From Diadophis punctatus similis (Eukaryota; Chordata; Lepidosauria; Squamata; Dipsadidae), in assembly GCA_023053685.1 (NCBI GenBank), contig JALIGW010000002.1, forward strand, positions 253,428,739-253,492,738: a DNA stretch of 64,000 bases. The letters are read 5' to 3'. The translations under genes were made by a program, and so were the position numbers. The number at the start of each line of letters is the position of its first letter. Position 1 is the first letter of the stretch. The notes beneath the pieces are model-generated. The model saw nothing but the letters and a program-made list of their open reading frames with translations. It made no database searches and was not told the DNA's origin. Below, piece by piece: positions 11,554 to 23,221 of this stretch.

Positions 11554-11943
11554 TGGGTAGTCTTACAACAGTTCATTTAGCGACCGTTCAAAGTTATAAC
11601 TGCACCGGAAAAAGGGACTTACGACCGTTTTTCACACTTGTGAACATTTTAGCATTCCCATGGGTCCCGTGATCAAAATTCAGACACTTGGCAACGGGCA
11701 TGTATTTAGGATAGTCCCAGTGTCCTGGGGTCATGTGATCCCCTTTTGCGACCTTCTGACAAGCAAAGTCAATGGGGAAGCCAGATTCACTTAACAACCG
11801 GATTATTAACTTAACAATTGCCATGATTCACTTAACAACTATGGCAAGAAAAGTCGTAAAATGGGGCAAAACTCACTTAACCAATGTCTCCCTTAGCAAC
11901 ATAAATTTCGGGTTCAATTACGGTCATAGGTCAAGGAAATTGT
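11554..11943 (+). mobile_element. Tc1/mariner-like MITE, full length
   Basis: About 390 bp from TGGGTAGTCTTACAACAG to GGTCATAGGTCAAGG, flanked by TA. The interior has the family order GTTCATTTAGCGACCGTTC, GTGATCAAAATTCAG, GTCCTGGGGTCATGTGATC, TTCACTTAACAAC. Confidence 0.8.
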
Positions 11944-11947
11944 TATG

Positions 11948-12046
11948 TTGTTTGACATCGCACGCACGTGCGGGATGGCGCACGCGAGCAAATTGCCGTG
12001 TTTTGTGACGCGCGCGCACTCACATTTCCGGTGCTGGGCGAACCGT
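11948..12046. mobile_element. Short hAT-like element
   Basis: A 99-bp GC-rich segment (CGCACGCACGTGCG, GACGCGCGCGCACTCACA) flanked by perfect 8-bp TTGTTATG repeats (11940-11947 and 12047-12054). The terminal repeats are poorly matched, so the superfamily call rests on the duplication. Confidence 0.5.
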
Positions 12047-12188
12047 TTGTTATGGTATGTGAAGCCTACCTCTGAACACATCTATCTATAGAACATTCCT
12101 CCAGAAGTCTTGAAGATCATTTAGGGGAGAAACTTGACAAGAGTCAATGGAATCTTCTCAGTGAGCATGGCCTTCCCTTGAACTAGAG

Positions 12189-12724
12189 CAGTGATGGCGA
12201 ACCTATGGCACGCGTGCCACAGGTGGCACGCAGAGCCATATCGGAGGGCACGCGAGGCGTTGCCCTGTCAGCTCCATGGCAAACCGGAAGTTCGGAAAAA
12301 CGCACTTCCGGTTTGCCGTTGTGCTGTTTTTCACACTCCGGAGGGTTCAGGGAAGCTTCCTGAAGCCCCGGAATGCAAAAAACGATGAAACGGGCAAACC
12401 GGAAGTTCGGAAAACGCACTTCCGGTTTGCCATTGGGCTGTTTTTAGCACTCCGGAGGGTTCAGAGAAGCTTCCTGAAGCCCCAGAATGCAAAAAATGAC
12501 GAAACGGACAAACCAGAAGTGCGTTTTCCGAACTTCCGGTTTGCCCGTTTCGTTGTTTTTTACCGTCCCAGGCTTCGGTAAGGTCTTTGCGCGGGGGTGG
12601 GGGTGTGCGCACATGCGCAGGGGGCAGCATGGGGGGGGTTGTGCGCATGCGTGGGGGGGAGGGAATGGGTGTGGGCACCCCCCCCCCTTTTGGCACCCGA
12701 ACCAAAAAAGGTTTGCCATCACTG
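12189..12724 (+). mobile_element. hAT-like MITE, GTGATGGCGAACC family
   Basis: The ends are CAGTGATGGCGAACC and GGTTTGCCATCACTG, with a perfect 8-bp duplication AACTAGAG (12181-12188 and 12725-12732). The interior has tandem and inverted copies of an ACTTCCGGTTTGCC block of about 130 bp, which opens spurious frames on both strands. Confidence 0.93.
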
Positions 12725-12870
12725 AACTAGAGTCTCATTCCAGCCATTTTTATTCAGGTTTTTTTTTAATGGCAAAGTCATGAAACGTGACTTACTCGAG
12801 ATAAGAGAAAGCAGCAGATTTCTGGATGTTGTTCTGGATTTCTGTACGGTTGTACATTGTGCTTGTGGAG

Positions 12871-12932
12871 CAGGGGTGGGTTCCACTTACCTTCGCCACT
12901 GGTTCGCATCGTGATATTTCGCGTGCGCACAC

Positions 12933-12971
<39 letters not shown>

Positions 12972-13594
12972 GTGTTCTTATATGCTGCCCTACTCCCTGA
13001 GGACTCAGGGCGGCGTACAACATTTAGAGAACAGCTAAACAATATAAAATTTAAAAACAGTATTAAAAAGAATTTTAAATATATATAAAACCATACATAC
13101 ATGGGGGAGACCTAGGATGTAAAATTGTCTCAGTCACCCCACCTGCAGGAAAAGCCATGTCTTGATGGCTTTTCAGAAGGCCAGCAAGGTGGGGATAATT
13201 CGGGTCTCTGGAGGTAGTTGGTTCCAGAGAGCGGGGGCTCCCACAGAGAAGGCCCTCCCCCTAGGCCCCGCCAGCCGGCATTGTTTGGTTGCCTTGCTCC
13301 GCTCACACGCACACATGCATCCCCTCGTGCGATTTTGCTTCTGCGCATGCTCAGAGGCAGGAATGAGCCTGAAACACAGCTGAGGAACTGATCAGCTGTG
13401 CTTCGGGCGAAGAAATAAAGGTGAGAATTCACCCGCGGACGGGCGGGCCCTTTTTCAAGTCGTGGAAGCGGAAAAATTCGCACAAAATCCCAAAAAAAGA
13501 TGGTGGCGTGCAGGACCGGCACCGACAGTGACGTCACCAGCGGGTCGCTACCGGTTTGGGCGATCCGGTCTGAACCGGGAGGAACCCACCCCTG
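12871..13594. mobile_element. hAT-like MITE, GTGGGTTCC family, hosting an L2 fragment
   Basis: The ends are CAGGGGTGGGTTCC and GGAACCCACCCCTG, with a perfect 8-bp duplication TTGTGGAG (12863-12870 and 13595-13602). The right side contains GCTACCGGTTTGGGCGATCC. An L2 3' piece interrupts it at about 12930-13291. Confidence 0.92.
12930..13291 (-). mobile_element. L2-clade LINE 3' end inside the hAT element
   Basis: On the minus strand it reads from the CAATGCCGGCTGGCGGG phrase and the last L2 codons to a 3'UTR ending TGCTGCCCTAC-type and an (AAAT)n tail at 12932-12970. It is 5' truncated. Confidence 0.85.
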
Positions 13595-13602
13595 TTGTGG
13601 AG

Positions 13603-14205
13603 TGATTTTTAATAACTCACACAATTGGTCTTAGTTATCCCTTTAAAATGAACCGGCTGAATTGGTGTGACAAGGTAATGACTTTTTCACATTGGAACAA
13701 TGCACCTAGGAAGATTTGGTTCATGAAATTTATCAAAGGACTACAATTCAATGCTATCCGGTCAGGCTGCCTTTTTATATTGGAGCTTATTTTTTTGCAA
13801 AAGTTCAGAAAAATCCAAACGAGCCGAATACATGTTCCCCAAAATGTTATAATCCTTAGCTCTTTTCCTTCTTGCAAATCTTGATCCAAACTAAACAGCT
13901 TAAAACCAGAGAGCTTATGTGGCTTTCGAAAGTCCTGATTACAGTGCCAAATTTCAATGTGTAATAAAGCCCAACATGAAAGCAATAAAATATACGGAGA
14001 GTGATTACATTAAACTGCGCACATCCACATAACCCCCCGGAGTTCAGCTTGAGAAAGACACAACTTTTAAAATTATTTTTGACTTATTCATTTACATTTC
14101 TCTTAATTCCACTGCTTTTGGAGGGAATGCACACTGAAACAAACTGAGTGAAAGCACCCTTGTTCTAAATTTTATAGTTTATTTCTATAAAGTAGTCATC
14201 TCTAA
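13603..14205. other. Intronic sequence, nothing recognised
   Basis: AT-rich and apparently unique. A phrase around 13875-13915 (AGCTTAAAACCAGAGAGCTT) is weakly reminiscent of 17830-17870, but too short to call a repeat. Confidence 0.4.
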
Positions 14206-14225
14206 CTTAGCACTGTCTGGGATGA

Positions 14226-14480
14226 GTATTTCTCAAACTCTGTAACTTTAAGATGTGCTGGCTGGGGAATTCTGGGAGTTGAAGTCCATCCATCTTAAAG
14301 TTGCAGAATTTGAGAGACTTGGCTGACAGTGGAACAAGTTGCCTCCAGAAGTTATGAATGCTCCAACACTGGAAGTTTTTAAGTATATGTTGGATAACCA
14401 TTTGTCTGAAATGGTGTAGGGTTTCCTGCCTAAGCAGGGGGTTGGACTAGAAGACCTCCAAGGTCCCTTCCAACTCTTGT
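14226..14480 (+). mobile_element. Palindromic MITE remnant joined to a CR1 3' end
   Basis: 14226-14320 is a shortened palindromic MITE (TTCTGGGAGTTGAAGTCC with flanking TTAAAGTTGC). From 14321 the sequence is CR1 coding end (QWNKLPPEVMNAPTLEVF-like) and 3'UTR with GGGGTTGGACTAGAAGACC. Confidence 0.75.
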
Positions 14481-14639
14481 TATTCTATCCCCAGAATGCT
14501 CAAGCAGACTTTTGCAGATGTGGGATTTTTGGGGGGAGTGAGGGGTGCCTTTAAATCAGTCATATCTCCTAGTGCCTCTAAGTCCCTGCAGTTTTCTTGG
14601 CAACATTTTCAAAAATGGTATTTCTTTGTCTTTTTCTTT

Positions 14640-14768
14640 GTAAGGCTGAGAGAGAGAGAGAGATTGGCCTAAAATCACCCAGCTGGTTTTGTGTCTAAGG
14701 CAAGAGTGGAATTTAAGAGTCACCCCAGCTTCTACTTCACTGCCTTTAACCACCAGGTCAAACTGGCT
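14640..14768 (-). mobile_element. CORE-SINE (MIR-like) fragment
   Basis: Contains CACCCAGCTGGTTTTGTGTC and the tRNA-head remnant at CACTGCCTTTAACCACCAGG, the reverse complement of a MIR-like core plus tRNA head. The same family occurs at 29175-29400. Confidence 0.6.
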
Positions 14769-14780
14769 TCTTGTCTAGAC

Positions 14781-14903
14781 CAGGGGTCTCTAACTTTGGC
14801 AACTTTAAGACTTGTGGACTTCAACTCCCAGAATTCCACTTGTTATGGAATTCTGGGAGTTGAAGTCCACAAGTCTTAAAATTGCCAAGGTTGGAGATCC
14901 CTG
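14781..14903. mobile_element. Palindromic hAT-like MITE
   Basis: The ends CAGGGGTCTCTAACTTTGGC and GGAGATCCCTG, with flanks GTCTAGAC/GTCTAGAG (7 of 8). The arms are nearly perfect. Confidence 0.88.
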
Positions 14904-15847
14904 GTCTAGAGGGTGGCATGTTTTTAAGTGGTATGAGCTGTACTAGCAATTCAAGGTCACCTCGGTATTTTTATGCTGGATAAAAATACAACCGAAATAC
15001 CACATGTACAATTGGGATATATAAGCAGCTACAGACACAGACAGAATGATACACAGGCATAAATGTAAACTGTAATGTAACTGCAGTTTGGACTGCATAG
15101 TCCTTTTTAATCCAAATCTTAATTTTAAATTAATCTTCCATATTCCTGCCTTTATTATTTTTACAAATAACTAAAGGCGGCAAACTTATCTACAAACTTA
15201 AAACACCACTGTCATATATGTGTTTACTGGGAAGAAAGAAAGCCCCCTTCAATTCAATGGCACCTTTGAGTTAATTGATTATTGTGATGTAACTTTATCA
15301 ATAACTTTATCACATGCATTAGAAAGGCATTCTAAGTAAATAGAGCTCTAGAAACATGTTAACAAGAAAAAAATAGGAAGTCAATAAAACTGTGCAGTAT
15401 AAATTAAAAATCAAGAAAAGAACACCGGCAAGGAAAATCAGATTTCAGAAGAAATGTTGATAATATATCGATAGAAATATTGGTAAAACCATCATAGTAT
15501 TTATTTATAAAATTTATAGGCCGCCCATCTTACTTCCAGGTAAGTCTGGCCTGCTTACAATTACTATTAATAATAATAGATGTTTTTCCCCCATTGGCTT
15601 CATATTTGGGCTGCAATAAATCTGGATGAGTTCCCACTTTCTCTGGTCTGCCATCCAGGGATCATCTGGAATTCTACAGCCCAGATATGATGCCCCTCAC
15701 TCTTTCTAACTAGGTTTAGTTTGCAAGAAACTAGCAACCTTCAGAGAGGGAATGATCACTTAACAGAGAGCAATAACCCTAAACTCTTTCTTCAAACTTT
15801 CTGACCCAGATCCCAGTTAGTCAGGCTGAAGGCTCAGATTCACTGTG

Positions 15848-15892
<45 letters not shown>

Positions 15893-16932
15893 TCCTCCTC
15901 CTCCCTCCCCCCCCACCTCCACTTACAAAACAACTTCCAGAAATAGCAATGTCCCCCCCATTCTTCCAAAAAAAGTCAAAACACTCAGCAATGAAGCCCT
16001 GGTGATATGAGTCTACTAAGAATGAGGTGAGAACTGCTTACAGATCCTGGATCCACCCTCTGAAATAAAATCATGTAGCAACACATATGTAATACCATTC
16101 ATAGACTATACAGGGCACATCTCGGAGACTTATTTTTCTATTTTGGCTGCCCGAGAGGCCCAGATCTCAGTGGCTTAGATGAACTTCTCATGACAACTTG
16201 GAAAGATGATCCCTTCCCTTCCCTTAATCCCTTCCCCTAATCCCCCCCTCTTTCACTTTTTAATCTAGGGAAAGTGCAAATTCAAACAGCTGGAGAAAGA
16301 CCATTTCTCCTCTTCTCTCACTCGCACAATCACTCGCATCACACCACCCGTACCACAACACCCGTACCGGTATCCTTAAGCCACTCACACCCGACTCATC
16401 GTGCAAACGTCCCCCAAATCAGGGTCAATGTTGACAATCGAGCAAGGGAGATGAACATTTCCAACCCGCCGAGGAGAGGAGGAGGTTGGCGGCTCTTGCA
16501 GACAAAAGATCCAGGTGTTTCCAGAGGCCTCTCGCCCCGTTTCCCAAGCAAGATTGACAGACACAAAAAGAGTAATAGGCAATCCCTTCCCCTCCAGAAT
16601 GCAACCCCCCCCCAATGGGGGTTTAAGGAAGAAAGCAGAGGAGGAAGGCGGGAGGAGAAAGAAGTGAGAAAGAAAACCAGGCAGACGGCAAAGAAATTCC
16701 AGACACGCCAACGTCAAGATGGCGTAGAAACAGCAGGCCTCTGAAGAGAAAAATGCCCACTCTTCTTTCTCTCTTGCGCACCCCATTCTCCGAACCCCCA
16801 AACCGTCGAATTCCCGAAGGAAAAAAAGAAGCATTTTCCTAATAGGCGGAAATAATGCTCTTGCCGGTTGCTTAGAAAATCAGCAATCAAACCCCCCACC
16901 CCCTGATCAAGACCCCAGACTCAAAACAATAC
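14904..16932. other. PBX2 intron 2, proximal part
   Basis: Mostly unrecognised sequence directly downstream of exon 2 in gene orientation. It includes a (CT)n run at about 15850-15890 and an old L2-like 3' tip at about 15500-15560 (ATAGGCCGCCCATCTTAC). Open frames at 16274-16834 on both strands are overlapping and lack domains. Confidence 0.5.
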
Positions 16933-17006
16933 CTGTTTTTTCTTTGATTTCACAAAGGACGGTGAAGAGAGCCGGTTTCATGCGGTGACAATTCAGCGTG
17001 TGTTTC
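16933..17006 (-). CDS. PBX2: PBX2 exon 2 (PBC-A domain)
   Basis: A 74-bp internal exon too short for ordinary ORF scanning. Read on the minus strand, the acceptor is TTTCAACTGCAG and the donor is ACAG/GTATTG. It begins with one base completing the split lysine codon from exon 1 and encodes KHT followed by [19 protein letters not shown] and KT, then one base of the next codon. This is the start of the PBC-A domain, the surface through which PBX proteins bind MEIS/PREP partners, and is almost invariant among PBX1-4. The phases (2 in, 1 out) join exactly to the exon at 19439-19644. Two residues differ from the usual vertebrate text (KHT for KHA; FTV for FSV or FNV), from memory of the family. 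Intron 1 is 2.4 kb. No exon 3 can be seen to the left, so intron 2 must exceed 16.9 kb or the gene is broken by rearrangement. Identity as PBX2, rather than another paralog, rests on the C4-like exon in the same window. Confidence 0.93.
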
Positions 17007-17489
17007 CTGCAGTTGAAACAGTGGAAGAAAGAGAGCAGATAAAGCCATTTGGTTCCGTTTCTGTCGTTTCAAGAAAAGGGAGAATCTTTGTGTCCACCGT
17101 CGCTCATAGGCCTCGCTCGGCTGAATTAATCCGTTTCCACGTCTAGCAGAGTTTCTCCCCCCCCCCGACCCCCCCCCAGCAATTCCCAATGTAATTCCAA
17201 CATCCGGATTTCCCCAGCAATGAAAAAAAAAAACCCCATGCATTTCCTTCCATTATGGAACGGTTTGTCCAAATGATGGGATGCGTTCCACAGGCAGGGA
17301 AATGGGAAAAGTTTTTCTTTCAAGAACTTTTTCATAATAACCACAAAATAATAAACTCTATATTCATCGCCTGCCAGGTCTATACAGAGGAGCAGTAAAA
17401 GCCGAAGTTTGTGTGTTGTTGCAGCTTTTATGTTTTTATCCATTTTTCTGCTTGATTCAGTGTTATACACACACACACACACACACACA

Positions 17490-17538
<49 letters not shown>

Positions 17539-19438
17539 CTTCCTGATACAAAAGGGCCCTCCATGAAATAAGATTCTCCATTTTGCATACACAATTCTAA
17601 AGAATAACCCAATACACAAAGTATTGTAATTGGGTTTGGGGTTTTGTTTTGTTTTTTGTAAATTAAAACCATCTAAAAAGAGAACGAAGATCTGAATCTT
17701 AGATAACATTGATGCATACAAATACATCTTTAAGCAAAACCACAAAGGGCGAATCTCTTATTATCCCCAAAATGGAGGGTAACCACACTCGAAATTATGA
17801 ACCTTCCCACACTAAAAGCACAACTTTTGCAATCCAAACTTAACATCTTAAAACCGAAAGCCTGTTTTCTCTTTGGAGTCTTACAAGCTTCAGCACCCAG
17901 CAATTCAACATAAAAACTCCTCGTGCAGAGCCTGCTATTCAATTTACTGGGACTCGTATTAGATTTAATAGACACAAAGCCACAAGTCTTAGTAAAATAC
18001 ACCCTTGAGGAACCATCCAAATATACCATATTCCTTCTTTTTGGCTGGCACCTCACAAGGGTTAAGTAGCATAGCCTACTCACTAGCATAGTTAAGTACT
18101 CGCCACTCACAGCAACAATCCTAATTGAAAAACAAATACCTTCCAGGAACTGCAATCCATCTTCTGAAGCAAACTAATGTACTACAAAGCTCTTCACACA
18201 CAACAGAGCTTCAAAACACATCGTGGCAAAACAATGGCTCTTTAAAGATTGCCAGGAAATAAACTAGTTTTAAAGAAAACCGCAACCTGAATCCACCCAA
18301 AGTAAAAAATTCGGAAGTCGCAACCTTAATACCAGGCCAGGGTTGCACTCCAGATCAGAAGGTACACATGCAAAAAAAATTACTGAGTATAACCACCAAT
18401 ACTAAAGTGTAACAAGAGAAGCTCTGATTCTCCATCAGAAGAGGAGAACAGAATAGATAGATATAGGCACAAGATGTTTAGAAAGAAAATTGTGTGGAAA
18501 GTCAAGAAGCAAAAAGAGGGTGAATGGTTAATTTGGGGGAGAGGATCCCATAATTTTTTTTTCTAATCAGCTCTTAGATCTGAAGTGCTAAGGGTTCAAT
18601 CCCTATTTATTTCTCTCGCTGTTGCAGACAGATCCACTGAGTTTTTTTATATCTGTATCTAAATGCTATCTTACGGTTTCCTCAAGCCAACAGCTGTTTT
18701 TATTACTGCAAATATTTTCTGCTGCGCCTGCAAATCAGTTTGCCCAGTAGATTGCAGGTAAAGCCCCCAAACCATCTCAGGATCCATTTCCCATTTCCTT
18801 CCTCTTTGTATCCTAAATGCCAGATCCAGAAGGCCCAATAACCCTGCCTGCTTGCTTGTTAATCAAGTTCTTTTTATCCCACAAACCCCTCACCTCTTCC
18901 CAACAATGAATAAAAATAAAAACTTGCTCTGTATTTCCAAGCCTCCCCGATGAAACTCCCCCCCTGAAGTTCCCCAAAAGTGACCCCCTTCTTTGCAAAG
19001 CCCACCTTTCTCCTCTCCCCCCCCCTTTTAAAGAATACCCCTTTCTCCAGAACTTTCAGTTCTACTTTCTGTCCCAAAGGTGGAATTTGGCTTCTAGGAG
19101 CCGATCAAGGCCAGGTTGTTCAGAGCACCCCCTAAAAGTGCCTGGGTCGGGAACCCCCGTCCCACGCCTGGATTTCCAAAGTCTCCACCCGGCGCTCCTT
19201 TCCAATCAGCCACTCAAAGGGGGAAAAAAAAAACCTCGCGGGGAAGCTGAGCCGGCAAACCCACCGCAGGGCCTTCCAGATCCCCGGTTTCGACAAGTCG
19301 GTGAGGCTTTGCCAAGAGTTTGCACCCCTCTCCCCGCACGACACACAAAGGGAGCCCTCCCGCCCCAACTTTCCAGGGCCGCCCCCCTCCCCCTCCCTTT
19401 CGCCCCGGCCGTCCAAAGACTCGAGAAGGAGAACCAAC
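17007..19438. other. PBX2 intron 1
   Basis: 2.4 kb between the two PBX exons. It contains an (AC)n run at about 17466-17491 followed by a (CT)n run at 17497-17536, and otherwise no recognisable transposons, in contrast to the rest of the window. A 141-residue open frame at 17730-18155 on the minus strand shows no domain. Confidence 0.7.
17466..17536. repeat. (AC)n(CT)n compound microsatellite
   Basis: About 26 bp of AC followed by about 40 bp of CT inside PBX2 intron 1. Confidence 0.95.
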
Positions 19439-20560
19439 TTTGCTTGCGCTTCGTCCAAGCTTTGATCGGTGATGGTCATGATCTGCTGGAGGATGTCGCC
19501 GATGTCTTGCTTCCTGGGCTCTCCGTTATCCGAAGGGGGCTCGTGAAGAGGGTGGGGGGTCATGGCTTGGACCCCCTGGACCGAGGGGTGCCCCGCGATC
19601 CCCACCGCCCCCCGCGCTTGGATCAGCCTGCCTGGATCATCCATGCTCGGCGAAGGGATTCCCTCCCCCCCCCGCGCGCGTCCACGGCGAGCCGGGAGCG
19701 ATCGAGGAAGCGATGGGGCTGGCTGGCGGGCGGGCGAGCGAGCGAGCGAGCCCCGGCGGCGGGAGGACGGGCCGCCCGAGACGGAAGGGCGACGCTGGAG
19801 AAAGAAAGGCTGGCGCGCTAGTCCATCTCGGCGGTGCGCTCCCACGGCCCCTTCCTTGGAGACTTTGGGACTGGAAAATGGAGTCCCGCACAAGGGCTGG
19901 AGGAGGAGGAGGAGGGAGGAGGAGGAGCTGAGAAGGGGGAGGGAAAAGAAGAGAAGGAAAAAGGAGGAGAGGAGCTCAGCTTCCCCCTTCCCCCCCCCTT
20001 TCTCCTCCTCCTCCTCCTTCGGCGCCTCCTCCCCTGCTCTTGGTGCGCCCAGGCGGAGAGGCGCAAACTGTGCTTTTATCTATTTGCTGCCCTCCGCTGG
20101 CTTGGGAGAAGCAAAACGCCGGGAGCCGCCGAGCAGCCCCGCTCCTCCAGAGCCGGTGCTCCTCCAGAGCCGACCGGCTTCCTCACGGAGGCGGAGAAGC
20201 GCCCAAACCAAAGGAAAAAGAAGCGGAGGAGCCGCGGGGGCCCTTTGCGCCTTTCGTGGAGCGCAGGGCTGGAGCGCTTTTAACGTTAACGCTTCCCCCC
20301 CACCCCCGCTTCCCGGCGGGACTGCGATCTAGGAAGCGAATCTTTCGGGATCGCCGGCTAGCCTTCCGCCTTCCCGCTGAAGATCCCCAAGACACACACA
20401 CACACACAAACACAAGCACATACACAAGCGGCGGCGCCACCCCCAAATTGAGATCTGCTGTTTGCGGAAAAGTGGCGCTGGCTTTGGCTTGGAGGGGACA
20501 GTTTTTTTTTCATCCACCCAATCGGTCCGCTTGTCGCGCTGAACTACGGCTTCTTTATTT
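19130..20560 (-). promoter_or_regulatory. PBX2 CpG-island promoter and 5'UTR region
   Basis: A sharp rise in G+C and CpG over about 1.4 kb centred on and upstream (to the right) of PBX2 exon 1, giving long open frames on all strands by composition alone. It holds polypurine blocks (about 19895-19985) and a short (CA)n at about 20394-20410. Housekeeping-like PBX promoters are CpG islands of this kind. The transcription start cannot be fixed from sequence; no TATA box is obvious. Confidence 0.75.
19439..19644 (-). CDS. PBX2: PBX2 exon 1 (N-terminus of PBX homeobox cofactor)
   Basis: Start codon at 19644 (minus strand). The exon encodes 68 full codons plus two bases. It opens [10 protein letters not shown], has a variable linker including [11 protein letters not shown], then enters the strongly conserved PBC segment [17 protein letters not shown] followed by SLDEAQA. 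PBX proteins are TALE-class homeodomain cofactors that partner HOX and MEIS/PREP proteins on DNA in the nucleus; this exon carries only the N-terminal leader and the first part of PBC-A. The MDD start and leader look like a mixture of PBX1/PBX3 and non-mammalian PBX2 leaders, so the paralog is not certain from this exon alone. The donor is AAA/GTTGGT, a weak but GT-containing site in exactly the phase required by exon 2; the frame stays open past it, so it is not forced by a stop. The start is chosen because the conserved leader begins there; the open frame extends upstream only through GC-rich 5'UTR. Confidence 0.92.
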
Positions 20561-20653
20561 GCGTTTTGAAATCAAAGCCACACTTGGCGGTGTGTAGGTG
20601 AAACGGGAGCCTGCCCGATGCTTGTACGGTAGAGGGATGCTCTTCTGCCGCTG

Positions 20654-20853
<200 letters not shown>

Positions 20854-20869
20854 TCTTATCACACTGTTA

Positions 20870-21705
20870 AAAAAAGATGTGGAGACTCTAGAAAGAGTGC
20901 AGAGAAGAACAACAAAGATGATCAGGGGACTGGAGACCAGAACATATGAAGAACAGTTACAGGAACTGGGCATGGCTAGTCTAGTGAAGAGAAGGACCAG
21001 GGGAGGCATGATACCACTGTTCCAATATTTGAGGGGCTGCCACAAAGAGGAGGAGGGGGTCAAGCTATTTTCCAAAGCACCCGAAGGCCAGACAAGGAAT
21101 AATGGATGGAAGGAGAGATTCAACCTAGAAATAAGGAGAAATTTTCTGACAGTGAGAACAATCAACCGATGGAACAGCTTGCCTTCAGAAGCTGTGAGAG
21201 CTTCATCACTGGAGGCTTTCAAGAAGAGACTGGACTGCCATCTGTCAGAAATGGTGTAGGTAGGGTCTCCTGCTTGGGTGGGGGGTTGGACTAGATGACC
21301 TACAACAAGGGTGTCAAACTCAATTTCATTGAGGGCCGCATCAGGGTTGTGTTTTACCTCAGGGGGCTGCGGGAGGCATGGCCAGGGTGGGTGTGGCCAG
21401 CTCGACATTCCTTGTGCCGGGGGGGGGGGTGCACCTGTGGTGGGCCGACCACTCTGCCAGTGAAAACAGGCTCCCAAGCTCCATTTTCAGCTGCAACGGC
21501 CTCCTGCAACCCTCTGCCAGCAAAAATGGAGCTCGGGAGGGCCACGCTGTTTTCGCTGGCAGATGCACCACGGGCCGGTCCTTCGCTGTTTCCAGGGCAG
21601 TCCCATGGGCCAGATCTAAGCACCCCGTGGGCCGAATCCGGCCCCCGGGCCTTGAGTTTGACACCCCTTACCTACAAAGGTATCTTCCAACTCTGTTATT
21701 CTGTT
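20870..21705 (+). mobile_element. CR1 LINE, 3' fragment, split by a hAT MITE
   Basis: ORF2 end (KDVETLERVQRRTTKMIRGL, NFLTVRTINRWNSLPSEAV) to the stop after LSEMV, then 3'UTR GGGGTTGGACTAGATGACC. The 3'UTR is interrupted at 21306-21669 and resumes with TATCTTCCAACTCTGTTATTC. Confidence 0.93.
21306..21669 (+). mobile_element. hAT-like MITE, GTGTCAAACTC family
   Basis: The ends AAGGGTGTCAAACTCAATTT and CTTGAGTTTGACACCCCTT, with perfect 8-bp flanks ACCTACAA (21298-21305 and 21670-21677). The GC-rich interior opens frames on both strands. Second copy at 48264-48607. Confidence 0.92.
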
Positions 21706-21954
21706 AAATTTTCATGGGTGCTTGTACGCCACCCAAAGTCGCATTCAGTGAAATGGGAGCCCATATAGTGTTTTTTAAAAATAATAAATAAAAGTAAGCT
21801 GCAAACCATGGTTTACATCTGTAGTCATTGGGCTGAGAGACCTTTATCCCATGCACGCGCAAACTGAAATATACACATTATGGCTTTTTGGGATGTGCCA
21901 GCCCAGGGACTCTGAGGTTGTACATTGCACTGAACTAGAGTTGGCTTAATCATA
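21706..21954. other. Unassigned, possibly an old repeat tail
   Basis: Contains TGTACGCCACCCAAAGTCGC and AATAATAAATAAA, reminiscent of an L2-like 3' tip, then a phrase with ACCATGGTTTAC seen elsewhere in unrecognised parts of the window (for example 22385). Confidence 0.35.
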
Positions 21955-21962
21955 GTTTACTT

Positions 21963-22333
21963 CAGAGGTGGGTTCCTTCCAGTTCAGACCGGTTTACCCA
22001 AACCAGTAGCAAGCTGCTGGTAACGTCACGATGACATCACCGAACCGGTTCTGTCGGTGCCGGTCTGTGGATGCCGCCATCTTTTTTTTGGAATTTTTAA
22101 AGAATTTTTTTTGTGGCATATTTTTTCCATTTTTTTTCTTCTGCACATGCGCAGAAGCAGAATTTCCGGCACTGTGTATGCATCACCTTCTTGTTTTTGG
22201 CTTTTTAAAATCTTTTTACCAATTTTTAGCACTGTGCATGTGCGCGCGCGCCCATGAGGTGCGCCCACAAGGTGCGCCCATGCGGCATGGGAGAAAGCGA
22301 ACCGGCAGCGAGGTAAGTTAGAACCCACCCCTG
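21963..22333. mobile_element. hAT-like MITE, GTGGGTTCC family
   Basis: The ends CAGAGGTGGGTTCC and GAACCCACCCCTG, with perfect 8-bp flanks GTTTACTT (21955-21962 and 22334-22341). The interior has ACCGGTTTACCC, T-runs and CTGCACATGCGCAGAAGC. Confidence 0.93.
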
Positions 22334-22341
22334 GTTTACTT

Positions 22342-23220
22342 GGTAAATTACAGTTGAGTGGGTCCACATAGCACTAAGGGTGTTAATCATGGTTTACAGA
22401 CCAGACGAACCTAAGCAACGTCTGTAGTTTTGAAGCTTGTTTCCAAAACTGCAAAGAATTCCACTTGGTTAGCATCCTGATGATGTTACCTAGCTGGGTG
22501 ATGAAAAGTTTTCAAGCAAACAACCAGGTTCCGAGAGCACCAAAGACTCCACAGTTCAAGCCTGAACTGCCGATATTCTTTTCTATTCCAAAAAAAAAAA
22601 TCATATGCTTAGCCTTTGCCCTAAATCTAGTTTGTAAGAGTAGTGCAGCAGCTATAAAGATATATGTTTGCCAAAGCAAAAATTAAAAAAACCCTCTGCA
22701 TGAATGAAGTCCGCTAAATTCAAGTTTATAGTTTAAAACAAGCTTTCCCAATCCCATACAAGTATAAAAGAACCACAACATTAAATACTAGGTATTAAAT
22801 TTTAACAATTTTTTGTATGATGGCTTTCATCATCATAAAAAAAGATATCAGGTTTTGAATCTTCATGTTTTTACAAGCAGATGTTAAATCCAAAGGGATA
22901 AACGCCAACCTTCTGGAGGCTGAGAAACAAAACTGGTTGATGAGTCTAGGATAATTTTTGTATCAATGTATGCAAATCAGACCCGGGTTTTTTCCCCTAG
23001 CATTTGTACGATTCAGAAAACTTGTTAGGACAAAGGATTTGGAATGTTAGGATTTGAAGATTCCTGTCAGCTTACAACAGCTTAAAGCATACAAAATAAT
23101 CGTCAGACGCATGAAAACAGAACAATCTGAGAGAATAGATCAGAGCAGTAATGTTTATTGCTACTTGCCTGTTTACAAGAATCTTGCCGGACTAACTCTA
23201 CTCACTACACAACAACTAGA
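22342..23220. other. Mostly unassigned; possible Penelope-like remnant
   Basis: 22470-22550 contains CTGATGATGTTACCTAGCTG and GAAAAGTTTTCAAGC, a phrase I associate with Penelope-like 3' ends in squamates; this is a weak call. The remainder is AT-rich with no feature seen. Confidence 0.3.
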
Positions 23221-23221
23221 T

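Noticed and set aside
17730..18155. 141-residue minus-strand frame in PBX2 intron 1
   Set aside because: No domain and no conserved splice context; it lies between two well-defined PBX exons.
19087..20597. Several 150-256 residue plus-strand frames over the PBX2 promoter
   Set aside because: They are shadows of a CpG-rich region; the true coding signal is the minus-strand PBX exon 1.
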